Shown piece by piece: positions 1 through 6,050 of a DNA stretch of 6,354 nt (its first letter is position 1; each line of letters starts with the position of its first letter). The notes under the pieces were generated by a model, which did no database searches, had not been told where the DNA came from, and saw nothing but the letters and a program-made list of their open reading frames with translations. The stretch lies in the NCBI GenBank assembly GCA_028874675.1, contig JAPPJA010000060.1:1-6354 (forward strand), in the 5' to 3' direction. The position numbers and the translations under genes are program-made. This DNA comes from Chloroflexota bacterium. Its GTDB lineage: Bacteria; Chloroflexota; Dehalococcoidia; Lucifugimonadales; UBA3495.

Positions 1-59
1 CCGGTTGGAGCAGTCATGAGTTCTAGGATGACGACAGCCTCAGGTCAGGAGGATCGCTG

Positions 60-170
60 GTGTCTAGGAAGAAGGCGGCTCGAATCCTGGACGGCAAGGC
101 GGAGGTAGCATTGGAGTGGGCGCCTTGGCAGCCCAGAGTGGGAGCCTCTTCCACCGGGCATCTGGTGTAA
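60..170 (+). CDS. possible small ORF, 36 aa, strong Shine-Dalgarno
   Basis: A GTG at 60 follows AGGAGG (47-52) with a 7-nt gap, the best ribosome-binding site in the left part of the window. The frame reads 36 codons to TAA at 168-170. The first two thirds look protein-like, with a basic start (SRKKAARILDGKAEVALEW), while the end is featureless. The RKKAARILDGKAE segment loosely recalls the arginine-rich opening of RRXRR and some HNH-nuclease-associated domains, but it is far too short to assign. It could be a leader peptide, a fragment of a decayed gene or chance. No partner gene lies close downstream on the same strand. Confidence 0.25.
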   Translation: MSRKKAARILDGKAEVALEWAPWQPRVGASSTGHLV

Positions 171-958
171 GGATAATAGGATGGCGCGGCATATCGCCTA
201 CCGGTGGTGCGAACACTAATGCGGGGCCCTGTCGTTAGAGCAAGCGGCAAGCACCATTCCCAGTGCCTACCCAATTGCGCTGCCGATGCAGATGTGCGGT
301 TCTGGAAAACTTGCCATGTTGGTGGTAGTCATGACCCATCCACTCAGGACCGCGAATGCAGCTAACGCTGTTCCGAAACATGCCAACGACATTTCCTTTC
401 TCCCAACTGGTTCTGGGGCCTCAAGAGTGTCTATCCATTTGCTTTGCTATTTTACGGGAATCGCCAATTCGCTTGCCCACAATTGGCTTTGGTCTCGGTT
501 GTCCGGGAGAGAGCACAGTGATTAAGGGTTCCTGCGGATGCCCGATGGCCGGCTCCAGCTTAACAGGTCAACGGGCCGCTCAAAGAAAGAAAAGCGGGAT
601 TACTGCCCCACCCACATCTCGAAGACGATACCGCCTACCGTCAAGTCAGACCCTCCAATTGGAACCAGGATGAGAAACAACAAGGTGGGAATCCGGGAGA
701 GCGTGCTGGGACAGGTTCCATCACCTACCCTATCCACCAGGAACAGCGTGGCGGGAGAGGGAAGTTTGTTCTGGGCCGGAGAGTCGGAATGGGCTAAAAT
801 GTCCCGGACCGCAACCGCGTGGCTGAAGGTGGGCGCGTTTCGTGGGGCAATCCGAGGTAGAGAGAACTGGTGGCGTCATTCAAGAAAATGGCGTGCGGGC
901 ATATGGTGGGCACGGCTGTCTTTGTAGCAACGTAGTTTGTTGTCAACTTTTCCTGGCC
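171..958. other. gene-poor stretch
   Basis: About 790 bases with no recognisable gene on either strand. Open frames up to about 130 codons occur (for example 538-927 +), but their translations show no domain, no consistent hydrophobic pattern and no good ribosome-binding site. Three minus-strand frames (roughly 600-875, 421-567 and 267-392) read somewhat more like protein, and only the last has a credible start. No tRNA, CRISPR repeats or strong hairpin terminators were seen. It may be intergenic DNA or the worn remains of minus-strand genes. Confidence 0.5.
267..392 (-). CDS. possible 41-aa membrane peptide
   Basis: On the minus strand an ATG at 392-390 is preceded by a purine-rich GGGAGAAAGGAA tract, placing GGAG 7 nt before the start. 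The 41-codon frame ends with TAG at 269-267. Residues 2-20 (SLACFGTALAAFAVLSGWV) form one good transmembrane or signal-like helix, followed by a short polar tail with Cys35. There are no charged residues before the helix, so topology is unclear. It could be a genuine small membrane protein, the start of a gene broken by frameshift, or chance. No homologue is recognised. Confidence 0.22.
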   Translation of the reverse strand: MSLACFGTALAAFAVLSGWVMTTTNMASFPEPHICIGSAIG

Positions 959-1273
959 GTGAACGGTGTCTGGGACGTGGCCAAATACCTGATAGCCGTG
1001 GCGCTGGTTGCCGCGCTGGTGTTCAATGTCTTCCGAAAGCAAAAGGGAGGGCTAAGGAGACGACTGCGACGGCCTGCAACTCTGGGAGGCCAAATTTCCC
1101 CCCGGTTCCTCACCGCCGGGGTCGCCGTTCTGTTGGTCCGCAACTGGTTCCTAGAGATCGCCGGAGCGGATGGCGGCGGTTCCAAGACCGAGCTGGTTTG
1201 GTTCGTGGTCAATGTCCTGTTCCCGTTGGGAGAGAGGTCGACCGATTTGACTCCATCGTACGGATCTGCCTGA
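959..1273 (+). CDS. putative small integral membrane protein
   Basis: Unrecognised 104-residue protein that reads like real coding sequence: many codons end in G or C and hydrophobic blocks are evenly spaced. Membrane-like segments lie at about residues 10-25 (YLIAVALVAALVFNVF), 50-65 (FLTAGVAVLLVR) and 78-91 (ELVWFVVNVLFPL). The loop after the first (residues 26-38) is strongly basic (RKQKGGLRRRLRR), which by the positive-inside rule should face the cytoplasm. The start is uncertain: the frame is open from at least 842 with GTG candidates at 842, 892 and 959, none with a convincing ribosome-binding site. I chose 959 because the hydrophobic reading becomes consistent just after it. It stops at TGA 1271-1273, about 220 bases before the next good gene on the same strand. 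Function unknown; it may be a fragment. Confidence 0.4.
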   Translation: MNGVWDVAKYLIAVALVAALVFNVFRKQKGGLRRRLRRPATLGGQISPRFLTAGVAVLLVRNWFLEIAGADGGGSKTELVWFVVNVLFPLGERSTDLTPSYGSA

Positions 1274-1313
1274 CGGCTACGGGGTTGGTTGCGCCTGACG
1301 GGCATCCCTGACG

Positions 1314-1499
1314 TTGGTCTCTCGCGGCGTACAACCGGAGGAGGGCAACGCCGCCGTTTTCACCCTGGGGCAGGCGCCCTTGATTAAGAACGGAAAGATC
1401 AGTTGGTCCGGTAATACAGTGAGGAATAGAGAAACGGCGATGCCGCAAAAAGCCCCGGCAGATACTATTGGCTGTTGTTCCGGACCGGAGCGCTCGTGA
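1314..1499 (+). CDS. short ORF overlapping the start of the next gene
   Basis: A 61-codon frame (TTG at 1314, or 19 codons from ATG 1440) whose TGA at 1497-1499 overlaps the GTG start (1496-1498) of the downstream gene as GTGA. Four-base overlaps of this kind are typical of translationally coupled genes, the main reason for listing it. The translation has no recognisable domain and neither start has a good ribosome-binding site. It may be a leader peptide for the downstream gene, the end of a degraded gene, or coincidence. Confidence 0.18.
   Translation: MVSRGVQPEEGNAAVFTLGQAPLIKNGKISWSGNTVRNRETAMPQKAPADTIGCCSGPERS
1487..1490 (+). promoter_or_regulatory. Shine-Dalgarno that fixes the start of the SurA-like gene
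   Basis: GGAG at 1487-1490 lies 5 nt before the GTG at 1496, whereas the earlier in-frame TTG at 1475 has no such site. This supports GTG 1496 as the start. Confidence 0.5.
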
Positions 1500-2470
1500 C
1501 TATCTTTCTCATCCGCCGCTGGCTTCCTCCCACCTGCCTGGCAGCTCTGATCGTTGTCGTTTGGGCCTTGCCCTACAGTCCTGACTGCGACTCCTTGGCG
1601 TGGGGAGACGACCCGGCCATAGCCCGCGTCGACAGCGAGTGCATCCTGCTGTCCCACTATACCCAATGGCTCCGTATCATAGAGGCAGTCATCGACAACA
1701 CGGAACAGGGGTTGATCATGGATTGTCATGCCGGGTCCGATTACCAGCGAAGGTTTAATGACCGCGTGAACCTCTACGGCCCCGAAACCATGGCGCTGGC
1801 GGATTCAATCAGGGACTCCGTCCTGAATCAGCGGGCGGTAGCCGCTGGCTACGCTCCCTCGCGGGAAGAGGTCTCGGCTGGCCTGGAAGAACACCGGCTC
1901 AGTTGGGAGAGGCTCAACGACATGATTCAGTTGGTGAAGTTGGCTCAGAACCGGGATCTTGCGGGATTCACAAAACTGGCGGCGGAGACAAAGAACCCCC
2001 ATATTTTTGCATCTCTCGAATACTGGACCCCGGCTGAGTTCATGGAGTCCCTGGAGCAAAACGACTGGCGTGAGCTGGAGCAGATGCGCCGGGATAACGA
2101 TGCTTACGTCGACTTCTTTGCCCGTTCCTTTGGCCGTGAACGTTACTGGCAGGAAATACTTCCAGCGAAACTGAGCCGCGAAATGGCAATATCCAGGCTG
2201 GAGGAGGCGGTGCTGGAGGCCGGCCTCGACGGTCCCCATGCCGAAGCGCCCCGCCTGGCATGGCTGGACTACCTGCAGCAGGCTTTGAAAGGAGTGAACG
2301 TCGAAGTGACCCAAGCCGCTCCCACGGGCGTTTCAGCCGACCGGGCCCTGGCCTATCTGGACGAGGTTCTGCGGGACAAACAGGACGAACTCGGCGGGGA
2401 GCGGGAGGTGACTGGACAGTGGGAAAACAGTCAGGGAACAACCTCGCCGCCATGCCCTGACTCCAAGTAG
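1496..2470 (+). CDS. SurA N-domain-like exported protein without isomerase domain
   Basis: 324-residue protein with a positively charged N-terminus (RR at 7-8), then a hydrophobic segment at about 9-27, so it is likely exported or membrane-anchored. Cys31 follows but there is no lipobox. After it, AIARVDSECILLSHYTQWL (41-59) resembles the opening of SurA/PrsA/trigger-factor-type chaperone domains (small residue-Arg-Val-acidic-Ile-x-x). SIRDSVLNQRAVAAGYAPS (104-122) followed by REEV matches the helix where such proteins have 'Lid-x-x-LL-x-x-x-A-x-x-x-G-x-x-vs-x-x-EV'. The remainder is helical and charged, with no parvulin (rotamase) motif, and ends in a disordered Ser/Pro-rich tail. SurA family proteins bind unfolded exported polypeptides; a chaperone-like role outside the membrane is inference. 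Start GTG 1496 is chosen from GGAG 5 nt upstream. The IS element begins 65 bases downstream and does not disrupt the gene. Confidence 0.8.
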   Translation: MTIFLIRRWLPPTCLAALIVVVWALPYSPDCDSLAWGDDPAIARVDSECILLSHYTQWLRIIEAVIDNTEQGLIMDCHAGSDYQRRFNDRVNLYGPETMALADSIRDSVLNQRAVAAGYAPSREEVSAGLEEHRLSWERLNDMIQLVKLAQNRDLAGFTKLAAETKNPHIFASLEYWTPAEFMESLEQNDWRELEQMRRDNDAYVDFFARSFGRERYWQEILPAKLSREMAISRLEEAVLEAGLDGPHAEAPRLAWLDYLQQALKGVNVEVTQAAPTGVSADRALAYLDEVLRDKQDELGGEREVTGQWENSQGTTSPPCPDSK

Positions 2471-2532
2471 ATTCGTCCCGGCCCAAGCGACTCAGGTCGG
2501 AACGATCTGCGTCACGCTGTCGCCCGGAGGGT

Positions 2533-3680
2533 CTAAATCAATACCAAGGTGGGATGTGCATTTGCGGGGTGTTGGGAATGGGACTGGGAGTCCCGCAGCA
2601 ACGCTTCGGCCCTTGACTGCAGGACGGTGCGGCAGCGCCGTTTCACTTCCTCTTTCCGGCTGGCCAGGCTGGCGAGGAAGTTGCCGACCATATCCTGCAC
2701 CGCCGCCCTGGTCCCCAAGCACAGGTTTCCCGTCGCCTCTTCCCTGGCCCAGCCCCAGATAGCCTCATCGCCATTGAAGTCCGGACTGTAGCCTGGCAGG
2801 TTCACCAACTGCAGATCCAGACCGGGAGTCCGCAGAAATTCCCGCACCGCCTCACCCCGGTGGGCTGGGGCATTGTCCCAGATCACGTTCAACGCCCCGA
2901 CGTGCCGCTCCCTCATCTGCCTGAGAAACGCCGCCGAAGTTTTCGCGTTGCTGTTACCCTCCAGCTATATCCATTCCACCTCTCCCGTCTCCAGGCACAC
3001 CGCCGAGTAGTAGCTGGCCTTCTCGCCATAGCGCGGACTGCTGGAATCCACCAAGGCTGGCTCTCCCTTCAACACCCACTTGCCCCGCAGTTCGGCGTCG
3101 ACTCGAAAGTGGGCCTCGTCGGCGAAGAATATCTTGGCCCCAGACCTCCGTGCCTCGTCGGCCAGGGCGGCGTACTCCACCACGAAGGACTCCCGTTTCC
3201 TCGCATCAGCCTTGACCAGTCGTTTCTTGGGCCGCTTCAGGACAAACCCCAGACGTTGCAGGTAGTTCAGGCAACTGCTGCGGCTCAGGCCGATGCCGCA
3301 GCGTCTCGCGACAAACTGATGGACCACCTTCCAGTTCCAGTTGGCCAGGCCGATGCCTGCCGCGGAGGGTGGTTCCTGCACCGCTGCCCTCAACTCCGCT
3401 TGGTCTTCCTCACCGAGGGCGGGGGGGAACCTCCGGTCTGCTCGAAAATCAGGGCCTTGGGACCTCCTTCAGCAAAGGCGCCGGCCCAACGGCCAATGGT
3501 GTGGGGATCCCGCTCCAGCGCCTCCGCCGTGGCTGATGCTGTCCACCCTTGTGCCAGGAGCCAGATAGCGTGCCAGCGTTCCCGCTCCCGAGGCGTCGGC
3601 GCGAGAATGAGCCGCCGGTGCAAATCCTTGGCATCCATCTTCCATTGTTGGAGAAACCGGTCTATCTCCCTCACGCTCAT
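2533..3680 (-). pseudogene. IS630-family DDE transposase, frameshifted and with an internal amber codon
   Basis: Joining the reading frames gives a 382-residue transposase. Residues 30-75 hold the helix-turn-helix (RERERWHAIWLLAQGW, then ALERDPHTIGRW), and the DDE_3 catalytic core runs from about 180 to 310. Candidate catalytic acids are D188 (FFADEAHF), D269 (VIWDNAPAH) and D305 or E306 (FNGDEAIWGW). ATG 3680 is chosen because GAGGGG lies 6 nt upstream; TTG 3686 is an alternative. The first frame ends at TGA 3392-3390. Family-like sequence resumes in another frame (ALGEEDQAELRAAV), and one extra base in the C7 run at 3427-3421 would restore it. An in-frame TAG at codon 239 (2967-2965) then falls inside the conserved stretch before LEGNS, and the same frame continues to the end. 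This is seen directly; inactivity is inferred. Suppression or programmed slippage is possible but would be needed at both places. The final stop uses target-site bases. Confidence 0.88.
2536..2551 (+). repeat. left terminal inverted repeat of the IS630 element
   Basis: AATCAATACCAAGGTG directly inside the TA at 2534-2535. It matches the right end at 13 of 16 positions, and weaker matching continues to about 2565. It also encodes the last codons of the transposase on the other strand. Confidence 0.8.
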
Positions 3681-3753
3681 CTTCAACCCCTCGCAGATTC
3701 AAATACAAGCTGCCCCGGTCTTCCCCAAATTTACCCTATGCTTCTGCGTATTT

Positions 3754-3769
3754 CACCTTGGCTTTGGTT
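3754..3769 (-). repeat. right terminal inverted repeat of the IS630 element
   Basis: Read on the minus strand this is AACCAAAGCCAAGGTG, just inside the TA at 3770-3771. It lies about 75 bases upstream of the transposase start, so the transposase promoter probably lies between this repeat and the gene. Confidence 0.8.
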
Positions 3770-3772
3770 TAG

Positions 3773-3938
3773 GACGCTTTTGCCGACTGCGGTAAGCATT
3801 TTTGGGAATTAGGTTCGTAGTTGCCAATTTAGACATCAACTAAAATCTCAGAGGCTCCTGCAGCTCTGTGGGATTCCCTCGCAGTTGTCCAATGCCCTGG
3901 TCCGGCGCCCGGAAGCCGGAAGCTGCCCTGTCAGGCGT
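3773..3938. other. intergenic region between the IS and the sugar dehydrogenase gene
   Basis: No gene is seen. A small hairpin with a one-base bulge can form at 3849-3868 (CAGAGgCT / AGCTCTG, 5-nt loop), and a 5-bp stem at 3901-3913 (TCCGG / CCGGA, 3-nt loop). Neither is followed by a T run, so they are not convincing terminators. The function, if any, could be regulatory for the downstream gene. Confidence 0.4.
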
Positions 3939-3967
3939 TTGACAGTACAGATTCCGCTGCGTAGGCT
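3939..3967 (+). promoter_or_regulatory. candidate sigma70-type promoter of the sugar dehydrogenase gene
   Basis: A perfect TTGACA at 3939-3944, a 17-bp spacer and a weak TAGGCT at 3962-3967 (3 of 6 matches to TATAAT). Transcription would start near 3974, leaving a leader of about 25 nt with the ribosome-binding site correctly placed. The spacing and location are right, but the -10 box is poor. Confidence 0.4.
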
Positions 3968-3988
3968 GTATCTGCTGAAGTTGAAATT

Positions 3989-3993
3989 GAGGA
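3989..3993 (+). promoter_or_regulatory. Shine-Dalgarno deciding the dehydrogenase start
   Basis: GAGGA at 3989-3993 touches the ATG at 3994, which is too close, but lies 6 nt before the in-frame ATG at 4000. This favours 4000 as the true start. Confidence 0.55.
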
Positions 3994-3999
3994 ATGCGA

Positions 4000-5460
4000 A
4001 TGTTTATGACTCGTCTCCTTCCCCTGGTGCTGGCCCTCGTTGTGGCCCTGACGCTTGCCTGTAGTGGCGGTGATCCGGAGCCGCTCGCTGGGACCGAACG
4101 CTCCCTTGCCGCCCGAGATGAGGCTACGGAGGTCGTTGAGACCGCCCCGACGGTTACTCTTGGGGCTACTGAGATCGCCACACCAAACCAACAGCAGGCC
4201 GAGGCGCCTACGGATGCTAAGGCTAAGGAGGAGGCCGCCCCGACACGGCAGGCGGAAACGGTTGCCGTCAGCGAACCGACTCCGACAGCGACCGGGCCAA
4301 CACCGGCGGCGTCTGCGACCGCATCTTGCCAGTTGGTACGGGACGCGCCAGGACCGCCGGGCGAGGTGGAATTGCACGTAGAGGTAGTGGTTGACGGGCT
4401 AGAGATTCCCTGGGGACTGGCGATACTGCCCTCCGGGGACATGCTGGTAACCGAGCGCCCCGGCCGGTTGCGCCTGGTCCGGGACGGGGAGGTTGTCCCC
4501 CAACCGGTGCTGGAGTTCGGCGTGTCCATGCCGCCGCCCCTATACGGCCTGGACCTGCTGGGGTCCGAAGGCGGGCTGCTGGGCGTGCTCCTGCACCCGG
4601 AGTTCGCCGACAACCGCCTGTTCTACCTCTTCTACAACATCGACAACGCGGACGGCGTGCAGACCGGCCGCATCGAGCGCTACACACTGTCCGGCGACGG
4701 CCGCTCGGCGGCGTTGGACCGGGTGATCCTGGACAATCTGCCCGCCGGGATCCATCACCAGGGCGGCCGGATGCGGTTGGGGCCGGACGGGATGCTCTAC
4801 GTGGGCGTCGGCGCCTACGAACCCCATGACGCGCAGGATCCCGACACCCTGGCGGGAAAGCTGCTCCGGATGGACCTGGAGGGCGGCATCCCCGGCGACA
4901 ACCCGGACCCGGACAGCTACGTCTTCGCCAGCGGAATCCGCAACACCCAGGGCTACGACTGGTATGACGAACAGCACATCGTGATGGTCGAGCACGGGCC
5001 GTCCGGCATAGAGCTGGGCCGGCAGGACTTGCGGGGATACGACGAGGTCAACGTGGTGACTGCCGGTGACAACCTGGGCTGGCCCCGCATCTGGGGCTGC
5101 GACGAGCAGGAGGGACTGGTCAGCCCGGTGCTGACCTGGGAGAACCCGGTGCCGCCCACGGGAGGGATGTTCTACAGGAGCGGCCTGATCCCGGAGTGGA
5201 CCGGCAGCTTCCTGTTCACCACCGTGGGGCTTGATGACAGGCCCGGACACGGCCGGCATCTGCACCGGGTGGTATTTGCCTCGATGGATCCCTACACCGT
5301 CCTGGCTCACGAGGTGTACCTGCAAGACGCCTACGGGCGCCTGCGGACCGTGGCGAGCGACAGGCACGGGCGGATCTACGTGATGACCAGCAACTGCGAT
5401 AACCGGGGCGAGTGCCCGACCGAAGGCGATAAGATCCTGCGCATCGGCCCCGCCCGGTAG
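4000..5460 (+). CDS. PQQ-dependent sugar dehydrogenase (GSDH/aldose sugar dehydrogenase family), lipoprotein
   Basis: 486 residues. A short signal sequence with Arg5 and a leucine/valine-rich core ends in LTLAC, giving a probable lipidated Cys21 (a relaxed lipobox with T at -3). Residues 22 to about 110 are a low-complexity Thr/Pro/Ala/Glu spacer that should hold the enzyme away from the membrane. From about 122 the six-bladed beta-propeller of the glucose/sorbosone dehydrogenase family follows: IPWGLAILPSGDMLVTERPG (136-155), GGLLGVLLHPEF, then HHQGGRMRLGPDGMLYVGVG (252-271), where H253 aligns with the catalytic base of soluble glucose dehydrogenase. Further motifs are LAGKLLRMD, ASGIRNTQG (Arg314), MVEHGP and YDEVNVVTAGDNLGWP, and it ends DKILRIGP. 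Family members oxidise aldoses with PQQ and Ca2+ outside the cytoplasm; the actual substrate is unknown. A loop of about ten extra residues separates EHGP from DEVN. No PQQ synthesis genes are nearby. ATG 3994 is the alternative start. Confidence 0.92.
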   Translation: MFMTRLLPLVLALVVALTLACSGGDPEPLAGTERSLAARDEATEVVETAPTVTLGATEIATPNQQQAEAPTDAKAKEEAAPTRQAETVAVSEPTPTATGPTPAASATASCQLVRDAPGPPGEVELHVEVVVDGLEIPWGLAILPSGDMLVTERPGRLRLVRDGEVVPQPVLEFGVSMPPPLYGLDLLGSEGGLLGVLLHPEFADNRLFYLFYNIDNADGVQTGRIERYTLSGDGRSAALDRVILDNLPAGIHHQGGRMRLGPDGMLYVGVGAYEPHDAQDPDTLAGKLLRMDLEGGIPGDNPDPDSYVFASGIRNTQGYDWYDEQHIVMVEHGPSGIELGRQDLRGYDEVNVVTAGDNLGWPRIWGCDEQEGLVSPVLTWENPVPPTGGMFYRSGLIPEWTGSFLFTTVGLDDRPGHGRHLHRVVFASMDPYTVLAHEVYLQDAYGRLRTVASDRHGRIYVMTSNCDNRGECPTEGDKILRIGPAR

Positions 5461-5744
5461 GGGGTTAGGGAAACTCCGAAGACCACTGTTTCCGAAATGG
5501 CGTGCATCTCAAGAATCGGGAATTGGTTCAACCACGAGACTTTCGCCGCAATGATCCGGCTGTATTTCAAGTCCCTGGTTGCTACGGGACTCCGAAACTG
5601 GCCCAAAACCCCTCGTGGCAATGCATAGGGAGTTCAGCCGTCTGGGTTCCGCGTTGCGCCGGACCGCAACTCCGGAAAGAGGGAACGGCGGCTGCGATGA
5701 TGTCTATGGTCCCCCTTTGATCCCATCAATCAGGTTGCCTTCGT
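5461..5744. other. gene-free stretch after the dehydrogenase gene
   Basis: No gene is recognised on either strand. An inverted repeat GGAAAC (5469-5474) / GTTTCC (5488-5493), with a 13-nt loop, lies just after the dehydrogenase stop. It lacks a T run and is A/T-rich, so it is at best a weak terminator. A minus-strand frame of about 65 codons (roughly 5703-5509) is open, but nothing in it identifies a protein. Confidence 0.4.
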
Positions 5745-6015
5745 TCAGTAGAGCCGCCCCCGGTTGTCCTCCGCTTCCTCGGCGTCAATCCGCCCGGCGT
5801 CGTCCCCGGCAATCTGGTCGGCCAGCACCTGCCCAATGGCTGGGATAGGACGACCGCTCTATCTGCGCCGACGGGTCCCAAAGACGGCCCCGCAGCAGTG
5901 CCCTTCCGCATTGCAGGAAGGCCTCTTCCACCGTGACCTCCAACCCCGACAGCGGAGCCCGCCCGCCGACGGTCATTGGTTCCAGCAGATCCTGGCCGGT
6001 TCCGTTGGCTTGTAG
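5745..6015 (-). pseudogene. remnant of a pyridoxamine 5'-phosphate oxidase-like (PPOX) flavoprotein
   Basis: On the minus strand, about 90 codons match the C-terminal part of FMN-binding PPOX-class proteins (MSMEG_1061-like group). LLEPMTVGGRAP (5988-5953) is followed by LEVTVEEAFLQCGRALLRGR and LWDP, the highly conserved stretch with the 'VEEAF-x-x-C-x-kAL-x-R-x-x-LWDP' signature. The frame then breaks: at 5838-5839 one extra base separates the SSYPS segment from IGQVLADQIAGDDAG, which continues to the family-like ending GRLY and TGA at 5747-5745. The N-terminal half with the flavin-binding barrel is missing; sequence before codon 6015 is not family-like. Intact relatives are roughly 200 residues, so under half remains. 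Such enzymes bind FMN or F420 and act on small molecules, but this copy should be inactive. Confidence 0.75.
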
Positions 6016-6050
6016 ATGATGAGGTATTATCGCCTTTCGTTCCGGCGCAT

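Larger units (their letters stand above)
2536..3769 (-). mobile_element. IS630-family insertion sequence, complete but with a broken transposase
   Basis: A 1234-bp element bounded by imperfect terminal inverted repeats and by TA dinucleotides at 2534-2535 and 3770-3771, the target and duplication typical of the IS630/Tc1-mariner superfamily. Aligning the left end (+) with the right end (-) gives 13 of 16 identities over the outermost bases, with a perfect CCAAGGTG block, and about half identity over the next 14. It carries a single transposase gene on the minus strand that fills almost the whole element. The length suits the family. It sits between two genes without interrupting either. Both ends look intact, so it could in principle be mobilised in trans, but its own transposase is interrupted twice. 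Confidence 0.85.

Noticed and set aside
74..90. tRNA-like T-arm string CTCGAATCC
   Set aside because: The required T54 is absent and no acceptor, D or anticodon arms can be built around it.
688..700. CAAGGTGGGA shared with the left IS inverted repeat
   Set aside because: Shared 10-mers are expected by chance many times in a window of this size; no TA flank or further similarity supports a second IS end.
1277..2314. Minus-strand frames (1277-1729 and 1805-2314)
   Set aside because: They mostly lie opposite the SurA-like gene, have no recognisable motif and lack good starts.
2860..3795. Long plus-strand open frame (311 codons)
   Set aside because: It is antisense to the transposase, whose minus-strand frames carry clear family motifs; the plus-strand translation shows none.
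3840..4613. Minus-strand open frame of 257 codons over the start of the sugar dehydrogenase
   Set aside because: Antisense shadow; Ser/Pro/Arg-biased composition with no domain, while the plus strand is a clear dehydrogenase.
4540..5367. Minus-strand open frame of 275 codons
   Set aside because: Antisense shadow of the dehydrogenase propeller; high GC at third positions keeps the reverse frame open.
5469..5493. Inverted repeat GGAAAC/GTTTCC as a rho-independent terminator
   Set aside because: Weak six-pair stem, 13-nt loop and no T run; kept only as a remark in the gene-free entry.
5785..5976. 63-codon minus-strand ORF as an intact small gene
   Set aside because: Its first part is the middle of a PPOX protein and its end (after SSYPS) is out-of-frame translation beyond a one-base insertion, so it is annotated as part of a pseudogene.
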